DNA of 9,357 bases, from contig SFHQ01000050.1 in NCBI GenBank assembly GCA_004556345.1, forward strand, positions 1 through 9,357, in the 5' to 3' direction. The translations under genes were made by a program, and so were the position numbers. The notes beneath the pieces were generated by a model, which did no database searches, was not told the DNA's origin, and saw nothing but the letters and a program-made list of their open reading frames with translations. Source of the stretch: Clostridiales bacterium (lineage in GTDB: Bacteria; Bacillota; Clostridia; Oscillospirales; Oscillospiraceae). The stretch's first letter is position 1. Each line of letters opens with the position of its first letter. This document shows positions 1 to 7,820 of this stretch, in pieces.

Positions 1-63
1 ACTACCCAAGCTACCCAAGGTACTACCCAAGCTACCCAAGCTACCCAAGGTACTACCCAAGCT
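1..63 (+). repeat. 9/12-bp tandem repeat encoding a T/Q linker
   Basis: The segment is built from CTACCCAAG (9 bp) and CTACCCAAGGTA (12 bp) units in alternation. Every unit length is a multiple of three, so gain or loss of copies would leave the reading frame intact. In frame it encodes repeats of A-T-Q and G-T-T-Q. It continues to the left edge, so the true copy number is unknown. Such T/Q-rich repeats are typical of the linker before the C-terminal winged helix in AlbA_2/RecG-like proteins of Firmicutes. Confidence 0.9.
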
Positions 64-294
64 GACATATCAAGCGGTCCGTTGCTGACGGATGCGGACA
101 AATCCATCTTAAGAATAATCCTCCAAAATCCTGCTCTGACCCAAAAAGAAATGGCGCTGGAACTGGGGTGGACCGTCAACCGTGTAAAATACTATCTCAG
201 CAAGCTAAAAAAACGGGAGATTCTCCGACATATTGGGTCCAGCCAAAAAGGTCACTGGGACATCTTGCTGGACCCATTGGTATGGGATCGCTGA
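1..294 (+). CDS. AlbA_2/RecG-like DNA-binding protein, C-terminal end (5' truncated)
   Basis: The frame is open from base 1 to the TGA at 292-294, so this is the last 97 residues of a longer protein and not a small protein starting at the TTG at 82. Residues 1-21 are the T/Q repeat linker. Residues about 28-90 form a winged helix-turn-helix: a first helix (DADKSILRIILQNP), the recognition region LTQKEMALELGWTVNRVKYY, and the closing wing HIGSSQKGHWDI. This layout (T/Q repeats, then a winged helix ending in IGS..KGxW) is a familiar ending of the Firmicutes family annotated as putative DNA-binding or 'ATP-dependent DNA helicase RecG' with an N-terminal AlbA_2 (Schlafen-like) domain. That N-terminal part is outside the window, so the full-length assignment is inferred. 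The gene ends 30 bp before rapZ on the same strand. In many relatives murB or hprK precedes rapZ, so this may be an accessory gene placed in a conserved cluster. Another winged-helix regulator with a similar tail is possible. Confidence 0.72.
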   Translation, partial: TTQATQGTTQATQATQGTTQADISSGPLLTDADKSILRIILQNPALTQKEMALELGWTVNRVKYYLSKLKKREILRHIGSSQKGHWDILLDPLVWDR

Positions 295-324
295 ATCAAA
301 CAAGCCAATAAGGGGGGCGAACGG

Positions 325-1188
325 ATGGAATTTATTATTATTTCCGGCATGTCCGGGGCGGGGAAGAGCTCCGCTGCGGCGTTTTTGGAGGACCTGGGCT
401 TTTACTGCGTGGATAACATGCCCGTGGTCCTCATCACCAGCTTTGCCGGGCTGTGCATGGCCGGGGCCGGGACGGGGAAATACAGCCGCGTGGCGCTGGT
501 GACGGACATTCGCGGCGGGCAGACCTTTGACGAGCTGTTCCAGGCGCTCGACGGCCTGCGGGAGATGCACCTGGACTATCAGCTGCTGTTCATCGAGGCT
601 GCCGACGAGGACATTATCCGTCGGTATAAGGAGACCCGCCACACCCACCCGCTGACCCGCCAGGGCTACGCCCTGCCGGAGGCGGTGAAGATGGAGCGCA
701 TGGCGCTGGAGCCGGTCCGTAACCGGGCCAGCCATATCCTGAACTCTTCCGGGCTGAACCTGTCCAAGTTCCGGGGAGAGCTGCTGCGGCTGTTTGGCAT
801 GGGGGCGCCGGACGAGTCGATCACCGTGTCGGTCACGTCGTTTGGGTTCAAGTACGGCATCCCCATCGACGCAGACCTGGTTTTTGACGTTCGCTTTCTG
901 CCCAATCCCTATTACATCGCAGAGCTGAAAGAGTGTACAGGCTTAGAGGAGGCCGTGCGGGCGTTTTTATTCGGCTACCGGCAGACCACGGAGTTCATGC
1001 GGCATCTGGAAGAGATGCTGTCGTTCCTGCTGCCCCAGTATGTGGAGGAGGGCAAGTCCAACCTGGTCATCGCCATCGGCTGCACCGGCGGACACCACCG
1101 GTCTGTGGCCATCGCCCACGCCGTCACGGAGTTCATCAAGCAAAAGGGCTACCGGGTGGAGGAGACCCACCGGGACATCAGCCGGTAA
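325..1188 (+). CDS. rapZ: RNase adapter protein RapZ (YvcJ family nucleotide-binding protein)
   Basis: This is a 287-residue protein, the usual family length. The N-terminal half is a P-loop NTPase domain with Walker A GMSGAGKS at residues 8-15, followed by the family motif DNMP (30-33) and the segment FIEAADEDIIRRYKETRHTH (89-108). The C-terminal half carries the conserved SFGFKYGIPIDADLVFDVRF (172-191), PNPYY (193-197) and IGCTGGHHRSVAIA (251-264) motifs. In E. coli RapZ senses glucosamine-6-phosphate and delivers the sRNA GlmZ to RNase E. In Firmicutes the homologue YvcJ binds and hydrolyses nucleotides and affects competence; its partner is not settled. The ATG at 325 is preceded by a G-rich ribosome site. 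It lies 30 bp from whiA and is probably co-transcribed with it. The neighbour yvcK (gluconeogenesis factor), which separates rapZ and whiA in Bacillus and many Clostridia, is absent here. Confidence 0.95.
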   Translation: MEFIIISGMSGAGKSSAAAFLEDLGFYCVDNMPVVLITSFAGLCMAGAGTGKYSRVALVTDIRGGQTFDELFQALDGLREMHLDYQLLFIEAADEDIIRRYKETRHTHPLTRQGYALPEAVKMERMALEPVRNRASHILNSSGLNLSKFRGELLRLFGMGAPDESITVSVTSFGFKYGIPIDADLVFDVRFLPNPYYIAELKECTGLEEAVRAFLFGYRQTTEFMRHLEEMLSFLLPQYVEEGKSNLVIAIGCTGGHHRSVAIAHAVTEFIKQKGYRVEETHRDISR

Positions 1189-1218
1189 GCAGAGTGCAGA
1201 GAAAAGGAGGAAGCCACC

Positions 1219-2118
1219 ATGTCTTTTGCGGCGGACGTCAAAGCCGAGCTGTGCCGGGCCAAGCTGGGCAAAAAATGCTGCACCCAGGCGGAGGCCTGCG
1301 GGGTGCTGCTGTACTGCAACCGCTTCTCCCTGCGGGAGGTGAAGATCGTCACGGAATCCCCCGCCTTTGCCCAGCGGCTGCCGGGATTATTTCACCGGGC
1401 CTTCGGCCTGTCCTTCGACGAAAAGGGCGACCCAGACGCGCCGGGGAAGCGCATCTTCCGCATCACCGCGCCGGACAAAGTGGCGGTGCTGTGGGAGCAG
1501 TGCGCCTTTGATCCCGCCGGTCCCGCCCACCACATCAACTTTGGAGCGCTGGAAGAGGAGCACTGCCGCCTGGCATTTTTGCGCGGGGCGTTTCTGGCCG
1601 GCGGGTCCGTGACAGACCCGCAGAAGGGCTATCACCTGGAGCTGGCCACCACGCATCTGCGGGTCAGCCGGGAGTTAAATACCCTGCTCTTAGAGCTGGG
1701 CTACGCCCCGAAAGAGACCACCCGCAAGGCCAATTACATCACCTACTTCAAGCAGAGCGAGGCCATCGAAGACCTGCTCACCGCCATCGGGGCACCCATC
1801 GCGGCCATGACGCTGATGAACACGAAAGCAGAGAAATTCCTGCGCAACGGCGTGAACCGCCGCGTCAACTGCGAGGCCGCCAACGTGGACAAGACCGTAG
1901 ACGCGGCCCTGGAGCAGCGCCGGGCCATCCAGATCCTCCGGAAGAGCGGCGCTCTGGACGAGCTGACCCCTAAACTGCAAGAGGCCGCCCAGCTGCGGGA
2001 AGCGCACCCGGAGCTGTCCCTCTCCCAGCTGGCCGCCCTCTGCGACCCACCCGTCACCAAATCCTCCCTCAGCCACAGATTGCGGAAGCTTATCCAGCTC
2101 AGCCAGAAAAGCGAGTAG
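1219..2118 (+). CDS. whiA: DNA-binding protein WhiA
   Basis: This 299-residue protein shows the full WhiA architecture. Residues about 1-90 are the N-terminal WhiA domain. The degenerate LAGLIDADG homing-endonuclease-like fold includes FLRGAFLAGGSVTDP (120-134), and the family signature NRRVNCEAANVDKT lies at 213-226. The C-terminal helix-turn-helix spans about 264-295 (LSLSQLAALCDPPVTKSSLSHRLRKL). WhiA controls sporulation septation genes in Streptomyces and influences cell division and chromosome segregation in Bacillus. It has lost endonuclease catalysis and acts as a DNA-binding protein. The ATG follows a strong AAAAGGAGG site. It sits directly downstream of rapZ, as in many Oscillospiraceae, and 64 bp before the C_GCAxxG_C_C gene. 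Confidence 0.96.
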   Translation: MSFAADVKAELCRAKLGKKCCTQAEACGVLLYCNRFSLREVKIVTESPAFAQRLPGLFHRAFGLSFDEKGDPDAPGKRIFRITAPDKVAVLWEQCAFDPAGPAHHINFGALEEEHCRLAFLRGAFLAGGSVTDPQKGYHLELATTHLRVSRELNTLLLELGYAPKETTRKANYITYFKQSEAIEDLLTAIGAPIAAMTLMNTKAEKFLRNGVNRRVNCEAANVDKTVDAALEQRRAIQILRKSGALDELTPKLQEAAQLREAHPELSLSQLAALCDPPVTKSSLSHRLRKLIQLSQKSE

Positions 2119-2136
2119 AAAGCCAGAGCTTACAAA

Positions 2137-2156
2137 TACTATCATCTACTATCATC
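2137..2156 (+). repeat. Perfect 10-bp tandem duplication (TACTATCATC x2)
   Basis: The 10-mer TACTATCATC is repeated head to tail in the 64-bp gap between whiA and the next gene, 27 bp before that start codon. The second copy is followed by AACC and then the AAAGGAG ribosome site. Role unknown; it may be an operator-like direct repeat or a simple replication-slippage product. Confidence 0.7.
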
Positions 2157-2182
2157 AACCAAACACAAAGGAGAACACGACT

Positions 2183-2623
2183 ATGACCAGATATGAACGT
2201 GCTGCCGAGTACCATCACAAGGGATTTAACTGCTGCCAGGCTGTGCTGGCCAGCTTCCATGACGTGACCGGTTTATCCGAACAGACCAGCTTTGACATGG
2301 GCGGCGGCTTTGGGGCCGGGGCCCAGACGGGTGAGCTGTGCGGGGCCATCGCCGGGGCTGTGATGACGCTGGGGATGCTGACCCCCGTGGACGCAGAGGA
2401 TCCTGTCGGCAGCAAGCGCCGGACCGGGGCGCTGGCGAAGGAATTTCAGCGCCGCTTCAAGGAGAAGTTCGGTGACCTGCGATGTCAGACCCTCTTGAAG
2501 AGCAAGGTGGAGGCCACCGAGGCCACCCCCGCCGCGGCTGACCTGGGCCTGACCAACCGCTGCGACGTGCTCATCGTGACCGCCGTAGAAATTTTGGAGG
2601 AAATGCGGCAGGAAGGAAAGTAA
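2183..2623 (+). CDS. C_GCAxxG_C_C family probable redox protein
   Basis: This 146-residue protein matches the C_GCAxxG_C_C family of small putative redox-active proteins. It has FNCCQAV (Cys17, Cys18), a glycine-rich MGGGFGAGAQTGELCGAIAGA segment with Cys53, then DLRCQTLL with Cys101 and NRCDVLIVTAVEILEE with Cys127. The spacing of the family cysteines is preserved, including the final pair that gives the family its name. No transmembrane segment or signal peptide is visible, so it is expected to be cytoplasmic. The biochemical role is unknown; the conserved cysteines suggest redox or metal chemistry. The start is set by AAAGGAG 9 bp upstream of the ATG. It ends 4 bp before dnaE, so the two are almost certainly translated from one mRNA. 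Confidence 0.9.
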   Translation: MTRYERAAEYHHKGFNCCQAVLASFHDVTGLSEQTSFDMGGGFGAGAQTGELCGAIAGAVMTLGMLTPVDAEDPVGSKRRTGALAKEFQRRFKEKFGDLRCQTLLKSKVEATEATPAAADLGLTNRCDVLIVTAVEILEEMRQEGK

Positions 2624-2627
2624 GTTT

Positions 2628-5600
2628 ATGTCTTTTGTCCATCTTCACGTTCACTCAGAATACAGCTTGCTGGACGGGGCCTGTCGGATCCCCGGCCTGG
2701 TGGCCAGGGCCAAAGAGCTGGGCCAGACGGCCATCGCCGTCACCGACCATGGCGTTATGTACGGGGCGGTGGACTTTTACAAGGCGGCGAAAGCCGAGGG
2801 CATCAAGCCCATCATCGGCTGCGAGGTCTATGTGGCCCCCCGAACCCGGTTCGACCGGGTCCATGAGATCGACGACCGCCCCTATCATCTCGTCCTGCTC
2901 TGCCGGAACGAGACGGGTTACCGCAACCTCTCCGCCCTGGTCAGCCGGGGCTTCACCGAGGGCTTTTACAGCAAGCCCCGCGTGGACTGGGAGCTGCTGG
3001 AGCAGTACCACGAGGGCATCATCGCCCTCTCCGCCTGCCTGGCCGGGCAGCTGCCCCGGCTGCTGCTGGCCGGGGACTACGCCGGGGCGAAAGCCCACGC
3101 CCTACAAATGCGGGATTTGTTTGGCCCAGACAGCTACTATCTAGAGTTGCAGGACCACGGCATCCCCCAGCAGCGGGAGGTGATCCGGGGCCTCCTTCAG
3201 CTCCATGAGGAGACAGGCATCCCCCTCGTTGCCACCAACGACGCCCACTACCTCACCCGCCAGGACGCGGGGATCCAGGACGTGCTCATGTGTATTCAAA
3301 TGGGCCGAACGGTAGACGACCCCACCCGGATGCGGTTTGAGACCCAGGAATTCTATCTCAAGTCCGAGGACGAAATGGCCGCTCTCTTTCCCGACTGGCC
3401 GGAGGCTTTGGAAAACACGGCCAAGATCGCGGAAGCGTGCAACGTGGACTTCCAGTTCGGGGTCTATCACCTGCCGGAATTCAAGCTCCCGGAGGGCTGG
3501 ACGGACGGGGATGCCTACTTTGAACACCTCTGCCGCACGGGCTTCGCCCGCCGTTACCCCGACGGCAGCGAGGAATATGAGAAGCAATTAGACTATGAGA
3601 TGGCCATGATCCGCCGCATGGGGTTCGTCGAATATTTTCTGATCGTCTCGGACTTCATCGGCTACGCCAAGTCCCATGACATCCCCGTGGGGCCGGGGCG
3701 TGGCTCTGCCGCCGGGTCGATGGTCGCCTACTGCATGGACATCACCGACGTGGACCCCATGAAATACTCCCTGTACTTCGAGCGGTTTCTAAACCCTGAG
3801 CGCGTGTCCATGCCCGATATTGACGTGGACTTCTGCTACCGCCGCCGGGGAGAGGTCATCGACTATGTGAACCGAAAGTACGGCAGTGACCATGTGGCCC
3901 AGATCGTGACCTTTGGGACCATGGCCGCCAAGGGGGCCATTCGAGACGTGGGCCGGGCGCTGGACGTCCCCTATGCGGACGTGGACGCCATCGCCAAGCA
4001 GGTCCCCAACTCCCTGCACATGACGCTGAACACCGCGCTCACCCTCTCCAAGCCCCTGCGGGAGATGTACGAGAAGGACCCCACGGTGCAGAAGATCATC
4101 GACACGGCCAAGGGACTGGAGGGCATGCCCCGCCATGCCTCCACCCACGCCGCCGGGGTGGTCATCACCCGGAACCCGGTGGATACCTATGTCCCCCTGG
4201 CGAAAAATGACGAGGCCGTGGTCACCCAGTACACCATGACCACGCTGGAAGAACTGGGCCTGTTAAAAATGGACTTCCTGGCCCTGCGAAATTTAACGGT
4301 GCTGGACGACGCCATTCAGATGGTCCGCACCCACACCCCGGATTTTGATTTACGGACCATCCCGGATGACGACCTGCAGACCTTCCAGATGCTGTCCGAC
4401 GGCCGCACCTGCGGCGTGTTCCAGATGGAATCTGCCGGCATGACCGGTGTGTGCGTGGGCCTCAAGCCGAAAGATATCGAGGATATCACGGCCATCATCG
4501 CCCTGTACCGGCCGGGGCCGATGGATTCGATCCCCCGCTTCATTGCGTCCAAGCATGACCCGGCCAGCGTGCGCTACAAGCACCCGACCTTGGAGCCGAT
4601 CCTCTCCAACACCTACGGCTGCATCGTCTACCAGGAGCAGGTCATTGAGATCTTCCGGCGCTTGGCCGGGTACTCGCTGGGGCAGGCCGACATGGTCCGC
4701 CGGGCCATGTCCAAGAAAAAACTGAAGGACATCCAGCGGGAGCGGGAGGCCTTCCTGCACGGGGACCCGGAGCGGAACATCGCCGGGTGCGCCGCCAACG
4801 GCATCCCCCAGGAGACCGCCGAGAGCATTTACGACGAGATCACGGACTTTGCCAACTACGCCTTTAATAAGGCCCATGCGGTCTGCTACGCCATCGTGGC
4901 CTATCAGACGGCCTGGTTCAAGTGTCACTATCCCAGGGAGTACATGGCTGCCCTCCTGACTTCCGTGCTGGACTCTCAGGACAAGATCGCGGAGTACATC
5001 GCCGAGTGCCGCAGCCTGGGCATCCGCCTGCTGCCCCCGGATGTGAACGAATCCGGCTCGGACTTCACCGTGGCCGGGCAGGATATCCGCTTCGGCCTGG
5101 CCGCCCTCAAGGGCGTGGGCCGGGGCTTCACCAAGTCAATTTTAACCTGCCGAGAGGCGGATGGCCCCTTTGTATCCTTCCTCGATTTCTGCAAGCGGAT
5201 GCTGGAGCAGGACATGAACAAGCGAATGTTGGAGAGCCTCATCCGCGCGGGAGCCTTTGACGCCATGGGCCTGCGCCGTTCCCAGCTATTGGACGCCTAC
5301 GAGCAGCTCCTCGACAGCCTGACCCGGAACAAGCGCAAGAATTTGGAGGGGCAGTTTGACCTCTTCTCCCAAACCGAGGACGGCAGCGAGCCGACGGTCG
5401 AGCTGGTCCTGCGAGACATCCCGGAATTTTCTGCCCAGGAGCTTATGACGATGGAGAAGGAAGTCACCGGACTCTATCTCTCCGGCCACCCCATGGACGC
5501 CTACCGGGAGCTGGCCCGGAACCACGGCGCGATCCCCATCGCAAGCGTCCTGGAGGACTTCGCCCAGCCGGACGGCCCCACCCGCTTCCAGGACGGCGAG

Positions 5601-6101
5601 CGCATCAACCTGGCCGGGGTCGTCTCCGCTGCCAAGACGAAGACGACCAAGAACAACTCTCTCATGGCCTACGTTACGTTGGAGGACGACACCGGCTCCA
5701 TGGAGCTGCTGGCCTTCTCCCGCGTGCTGGAAGAGAGCGGGAACTACTTACAGGTCAACCTGCCCATCCTGGTCTACGGCCGCATCTCCGTCCGGGATGA
5801 AAAAGCGCCCCAGCTCATGTGCGACCGGGTGACCCCTCTGAACCAGGTGCCGGACCAACCCTTGCATCCCGGAAACCCGGCGGAGCGCAGCGGGAAGCTC
5901 TACCTCCGTTTTGACAACGAGAATGACCCCCGCTTCCAGCGGATCAAAAATCTGCTCATCCTCTTCCCCGGCAATCAGCAGGCTGTGCTCTACCTCTCCG
6001 ACACCGGCCGCCGCCTGGGCGCCCGGTGCCAGCTCCACCCGGCTCTGTTAGAGGAACTGCGGGAGCTTCTAGGCGAGGAAAACGTCGTCCTCAAACAATA
6101 A
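2628..6101 (+). CDS. dnaE: DNA polymerase III subunit alpha (DnaE)
   Basis: This 1157-residue C-family polymerase is full length. The N-terminal PHP domain starts with HLHVHSEYSLLDG, and all nine expected metal ligands can be seen: H7, H9, D16, H41, E66, H87, C137, D205 and H207. The palm domain has GPGRGSAAGS (355-364), PDIDVDF (396-402, with D397 and D399 the first two catalytic aspartates) and GLLKMDFLALRNL (544-556, third aspartate D549). Further along are YRPGPMDSIPRFI (627-639), YQEQVI (668-673) and FANYAFNKAHAVCYA (741-755). A helix-hairpin-helix region around 820-890 is followed by the sequence QFDLFS (909-914), close to the usual beta-clamp-binding consensus. An OB fold spans about 995-1065 (INLAGVVSAAKTKTTKNNS), with a C-terminal domain to 1157. 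The enzyme extends DNA in replication. Many Firmicutes also carry PolC as main polymerase, which cannot be checked here. The ATG lies 4 bp after the upstream stop, and the ribosome site is inside the previous gene. Confidence 0.98.
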   Translation: MSFVHLHVHSEYSLLDGACRIPGLVARAKELGQTAIAVTDHGVMYGAVDFYKAAKAEGIKPIIGCEVYVAPRTRFDRVHEIDDRPYHLVLLCRNETGYRNLSALVSRGFTEGFYSKPRVDWELLEQYHEGIIALSACLAGQLPRLLLAGDYAGAKAHALQMRDLFGPDSYYLELQDHGIPQQREVIRGLLQLHEETGIPLVATNDAHYLTRQDAGIQDVLMCIQMGRTVDDPTRMRFETQEFYLKSEDEMAALFPDWPEALENTAKIAEACNVDFQFGVYHLPEFKLPEGWTDGDAYFEHLCRTGFARRYPDGSEEYEKQLDYEMAMIRRMGFVEYFLIVSDFIGYAKSHDIPVGPGRGSAAGSMVAYCMDITDVDPMKYSLYFERFLNPERVSMPDIDVDFCYRRRGEVIDYVNRKYGSDHVAQIVTFGTMAAKGAIRDVGRALDVPYADVDAIAKQVPNSLHMTLNTALTLSKPLREMYEKDPTVQKIIDTAKGLEGMPRHASTHAAGVVITRNPVDTYVPLAKNDEAVVTQYTMTTLEELGLLKMDFLALRNLTVLDDAIQMVRTHTPDFDLRTIPDDDLQTFQMLSDGRTCGVFQMESAGMTGVCVGLKPKDIEDITAIIALYRPGPMDSIPRFIASKHDPASVRYKHPTLEPILSNTYGCIVYQEQVIEIFRRLAGYSLGQADMVRRAMSKKKLKDIQREREAFLHGDPERNIAGCAANGIPQETAESIYDEITDFANYAFNKAHAVCYAIVAYQTAWFKCHYPREYMAALLTSVLDSQDKIAEYIAECRSLGIRLLPPDVNESGSDFTVAGQDIRFGLAALKGVGRGFTKSILTCREADGPFVSFLDFCKRMLEQDMNKRMLESLIRAGAFDAMGLRRSQLLDAYEQLLDSLTRNKRKNLEGQFDLFSQTEDGSEPTVELVLRDIPEFSAQELMTMEKEVTGLYLSGHPMDAYRELARNHGAIPIASVLEDFAQPDGPTRFQDGERINLAGVVSAAKTKTTKNNSLMAYVTLEDDTGSMELLAFSRVLEESGNYLQVNLPILVYGRISVRDEKAPQLMCDRVTPLNQVPDQPLHPGNPAERSGKLYLRFDNENDPRFQRIKNLLILFPGNQQAVLYLSDTGRRLGARCQLHPALLEELRELLGEENVVLKQ

Positions 6102-6184
6102 ACCATAAAGCTTTATTCTTCGCCACCCCCTGTTTGTAGGGGCCGCAGACCCCTGCGGCCCGCCCCTTCGTAGAAAGGTACCCT
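6102..6184. repeat. dnaE-cls spacer with GC-rich palindromic dispersed-type repeat (6140-6161)
   Basis: The core is a perfect inverted repeat: GGGCCGCAG (6140-6148), loop ACCC, CTGCGGCCC (6153-6161), within TTTGTAGGGGC...GCCCCTTCGTAG. No T tract follows on either strand, so a standard terminator is doubtful. Palindromes starting with GTAGGGGC are, to my knowledge, frequent between genes in Oscillospiraceae, which suggests a REP- or MITE-like dispersed element; this is inference. A separate 12-bp palindrome without a loop, ATAAAGCTTTAT, lies at 6105-6116 just after the dnaE stop. The cls ribosome site GAAAGG sits at 6173-6178. Confidence 0.6.
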
Positions 6185-7723
6185 ATGAAACAACCCAAAC
6201 AAACCGTCAACAAAGTCTTTTCTCCCCACCACCAGCGGGTGCTGTCCGTGGCAGTGAGCATCATCCTGCAATTTTCACTGTACGCACTGGTGCTCTTCCG
6301 CTTCTCTCGCTACTTCGTCTATTTCTACTGGACCTGCTTTGCCATCAGCTTGCTCGTGGCCCTGTTCATCTCCACCCGGAAGACGAAATTGGCCTATAAA
6401 GTGGCCTGGATCGTCCCGATCCTCCTCCTGCCAGTGATCGGCGGCATGACCTACCTCATGTTCGGCGGAGCGCGAAGGCCCCACTATCACCGGGAGGAGA
6501 CCCGCAAGACCTTTCAGCGGGAGCTGCCTGCCACGCTCTCTACCACAGACCTGATGCGCTATGGCCCGGACGCCTTGCAGCAGGCCTGGTATTTGGGCAA
6601 CACCGCCCTCTGCCCGGCCTACACCAACACGGAGACGGCTTATTTCCCCTCCGGCAAAGAATTTCTGCAAGACTATCTGGCCGAGCTGGAAAAGGCCCGG
6701 GACTACATCTTCCTGGAATACTTTATCATTTCCGAAGGCTCCATGTGGGATGAGATCTTAGAGGTCCTGACCCGGAAAGTCGCCCAGGGCGTGGACGTGC
6801 GGGTGATCTATGACGGAGTCGGCTCCGCCGCTACCTTGCCTGTGAAGTACCCGGACATTTTACATGCCCGCGGGATCCTGTGCCGCGTCTTCCAGCCCCT
6901 GGTGCCCGTCCTGTCCATCCACCAGAACAACCGGGACCACCGGAAGATCACCGTCATCGACGGCGTGACCGGCTACGTCAGCGGTCTGAACCTGGCCGAC
7001 GAATATGTGGACCGGAAAGAGCGCTTTGGCTACTGGAAGGACAACGCCCTGCGCCTGCGGGGGGAGGCCACTTGGAGCCTGACCGTCTTCTTCCTGACCA
7101 TGTGGGACCACCAGAACCCCCACTCCGACTTTCGCCTGTTCCGGCCCCGGCAGCTGCCGCCGCTGGAGACCACCGGAGGTATCGTTATCCCCTATGCCGA
7201 CACGCCCAACGCCGACGACACCATAGGGGCGGACCTGTACCTGCAAATGATCTCTAAGGCCAAGCGTTACCTCTACATCACCACGCCCTATCTGGCCATC
7301 GACGAGACCATCACCTCCGCCCTCTGCATCGCCGCCCGGACGGGGGTGGACGTGCGCATCATGACGCCTCACATCCCGGACAAAAAAGGCGTCTTCGCCG
7401 TGACCCAGTCCAACTACCCGGTGCTGCTGGAGGCGGGGGCCAGAATTTTCGAGTTCACCCCCGGCTTCGTCCACACCAAGACGATGGTGGCGGATGACCT
7501 CTATGCGTCCGTGGGTAGCTGCAACCTGGATTACCGCAGCTTTTACCTTCAGTTCGAGAACGGCGTCTGGCTCTGCGGGGACCCGGCGGTGCTGTCCGTC
7601 CGGGATGACTTCTTGCAGACCATGGAGGTCTGCCAGGAGATCACGCTGGACGACTGCCGCACCCTCTCCTTCCCAAGAAGGATCGTGCAGACGGTCTATC
7701 GCCTGTTCGCGCCGCTGTTTTGA
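6185..7723 (+). CDS. cls: Cardiolipin synthase (phospholipase D family)
   Basis: This 512-residue protein has the layout of bacterial cardiolipin synthases. There are two N-terminal transmembrane segments at about 20-40 and 43-62, and a further hydrophobic PLDc_N segment at about 72-93 (VAWIVPILLLPVIGGMTYLM). Two HKD phospholipase D motifs follow. The first is H252-R-K254-ITVI-D259, preceded by IHQNNRD. The second is H430-T-K432-TMVA-D437, followed by GSCNLDYRSFYLQFE (444-458). Both catalytic HxK(x)4D sets are intact. The enzyme transfers a phosphatidyl group between two phosphatidylglycerol molecules to form cardiolipin and glycerol at the inner face of the membrane. It lies 83 bp after dnaE on the same strand with its own AAAGG ribosome site. 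No clear intrinsic terminator follows it. Which of several Cls paralogues it represents cannot be told from this window. Confidence 0.95.
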   Translation: MKQPKQTVNKVFSPHHQRVLSVAVSIILQFSLYALVLFRFSRYFVYFYWTCFAISLLVALFISTRKTKLAYKVAWIVPILLLPVIGGMTYLMFGGARRPHYHREETRKTFQRELPATLSTTDLMRYGPDALQQAWYLGNTALCPAYTNTETAYFPSGKEFLQDYLAELEKARDYIFLEYFIISEGSMWDEILEVLTRKVAQGVDVRVIYDGVGSAATLPVKYPDILHARGILCRVFQPLVPVLSIHQNNRDHRKITVIDGVTGYVSGLNLADEYVDRKERFGYWKDNALRLRGEATWSLTVFFLTMWDHQNPHSDFRLFRPRQLPPLETTGGIVIPYADTPNADDTIGADLYLQMISKAKRYLYITTPYLAIDETITSALCIAARTGVDVRIMTPHIPDKKGVFAVTQSNYPVLLEAGARIFEFTPGFVHTKTMVADDLYASVGSCNLDYRSFYLQFENGVWLCGDPAVLSVRDDFLQTMEVCQEITLDDCRTLSFPRRIVQTVYRLFAPLF

Positions 7724-7820
7724 TGCCATATATTTTGTTGGATATCGTGTTCGATAAAAATAAAAAATGCTTCGACGGTGAAAAATTTATCATAATTTTC
7801 ATTTTTGCGTGAACAATTTA
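7724..7820. other. AT-rich spacer after cls
   Basis: This stretch is very AT-rich compared with the genes to its left. It contains a short inverted repeat TATCG-TGTT-CGATA (7743-7756) and an imperfect A/T stem GAAAAATT...AATTTTC (7780-7800) followed by ATTTTTG, which could act weakly as the cls terminator. No reading frame with a ribosome site is visible. Confidence 0.4.

Noticed and set aside
1..63. The tandem repeat as a CRISPR array
   Set aside because: Units are only 9-12 bp with no spacers, and they encode a regular T/Q peptide in frame with the winged helix.
933..1511. 192-codon plus-strand frame overlapping rapZ and whiA
   Set aside because: It is out of frame with both genes, has no family features and crosses two well-supported coding regions.
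6105..6116. Palindrome ATAAAGCTTTAT after the dnaE stop as a terminator
   Set aside because: It has no loop and no GC-rich stem, so it is not a convincing intrinsic terminator.
6860..7729. 289-codon minus-strand frame opposite cls
   Set aside because: The plus strand carries an unmistakable cardiolipin synthase with both HKD motifs. The antisense frame has the composition expected from third-position GC bias.
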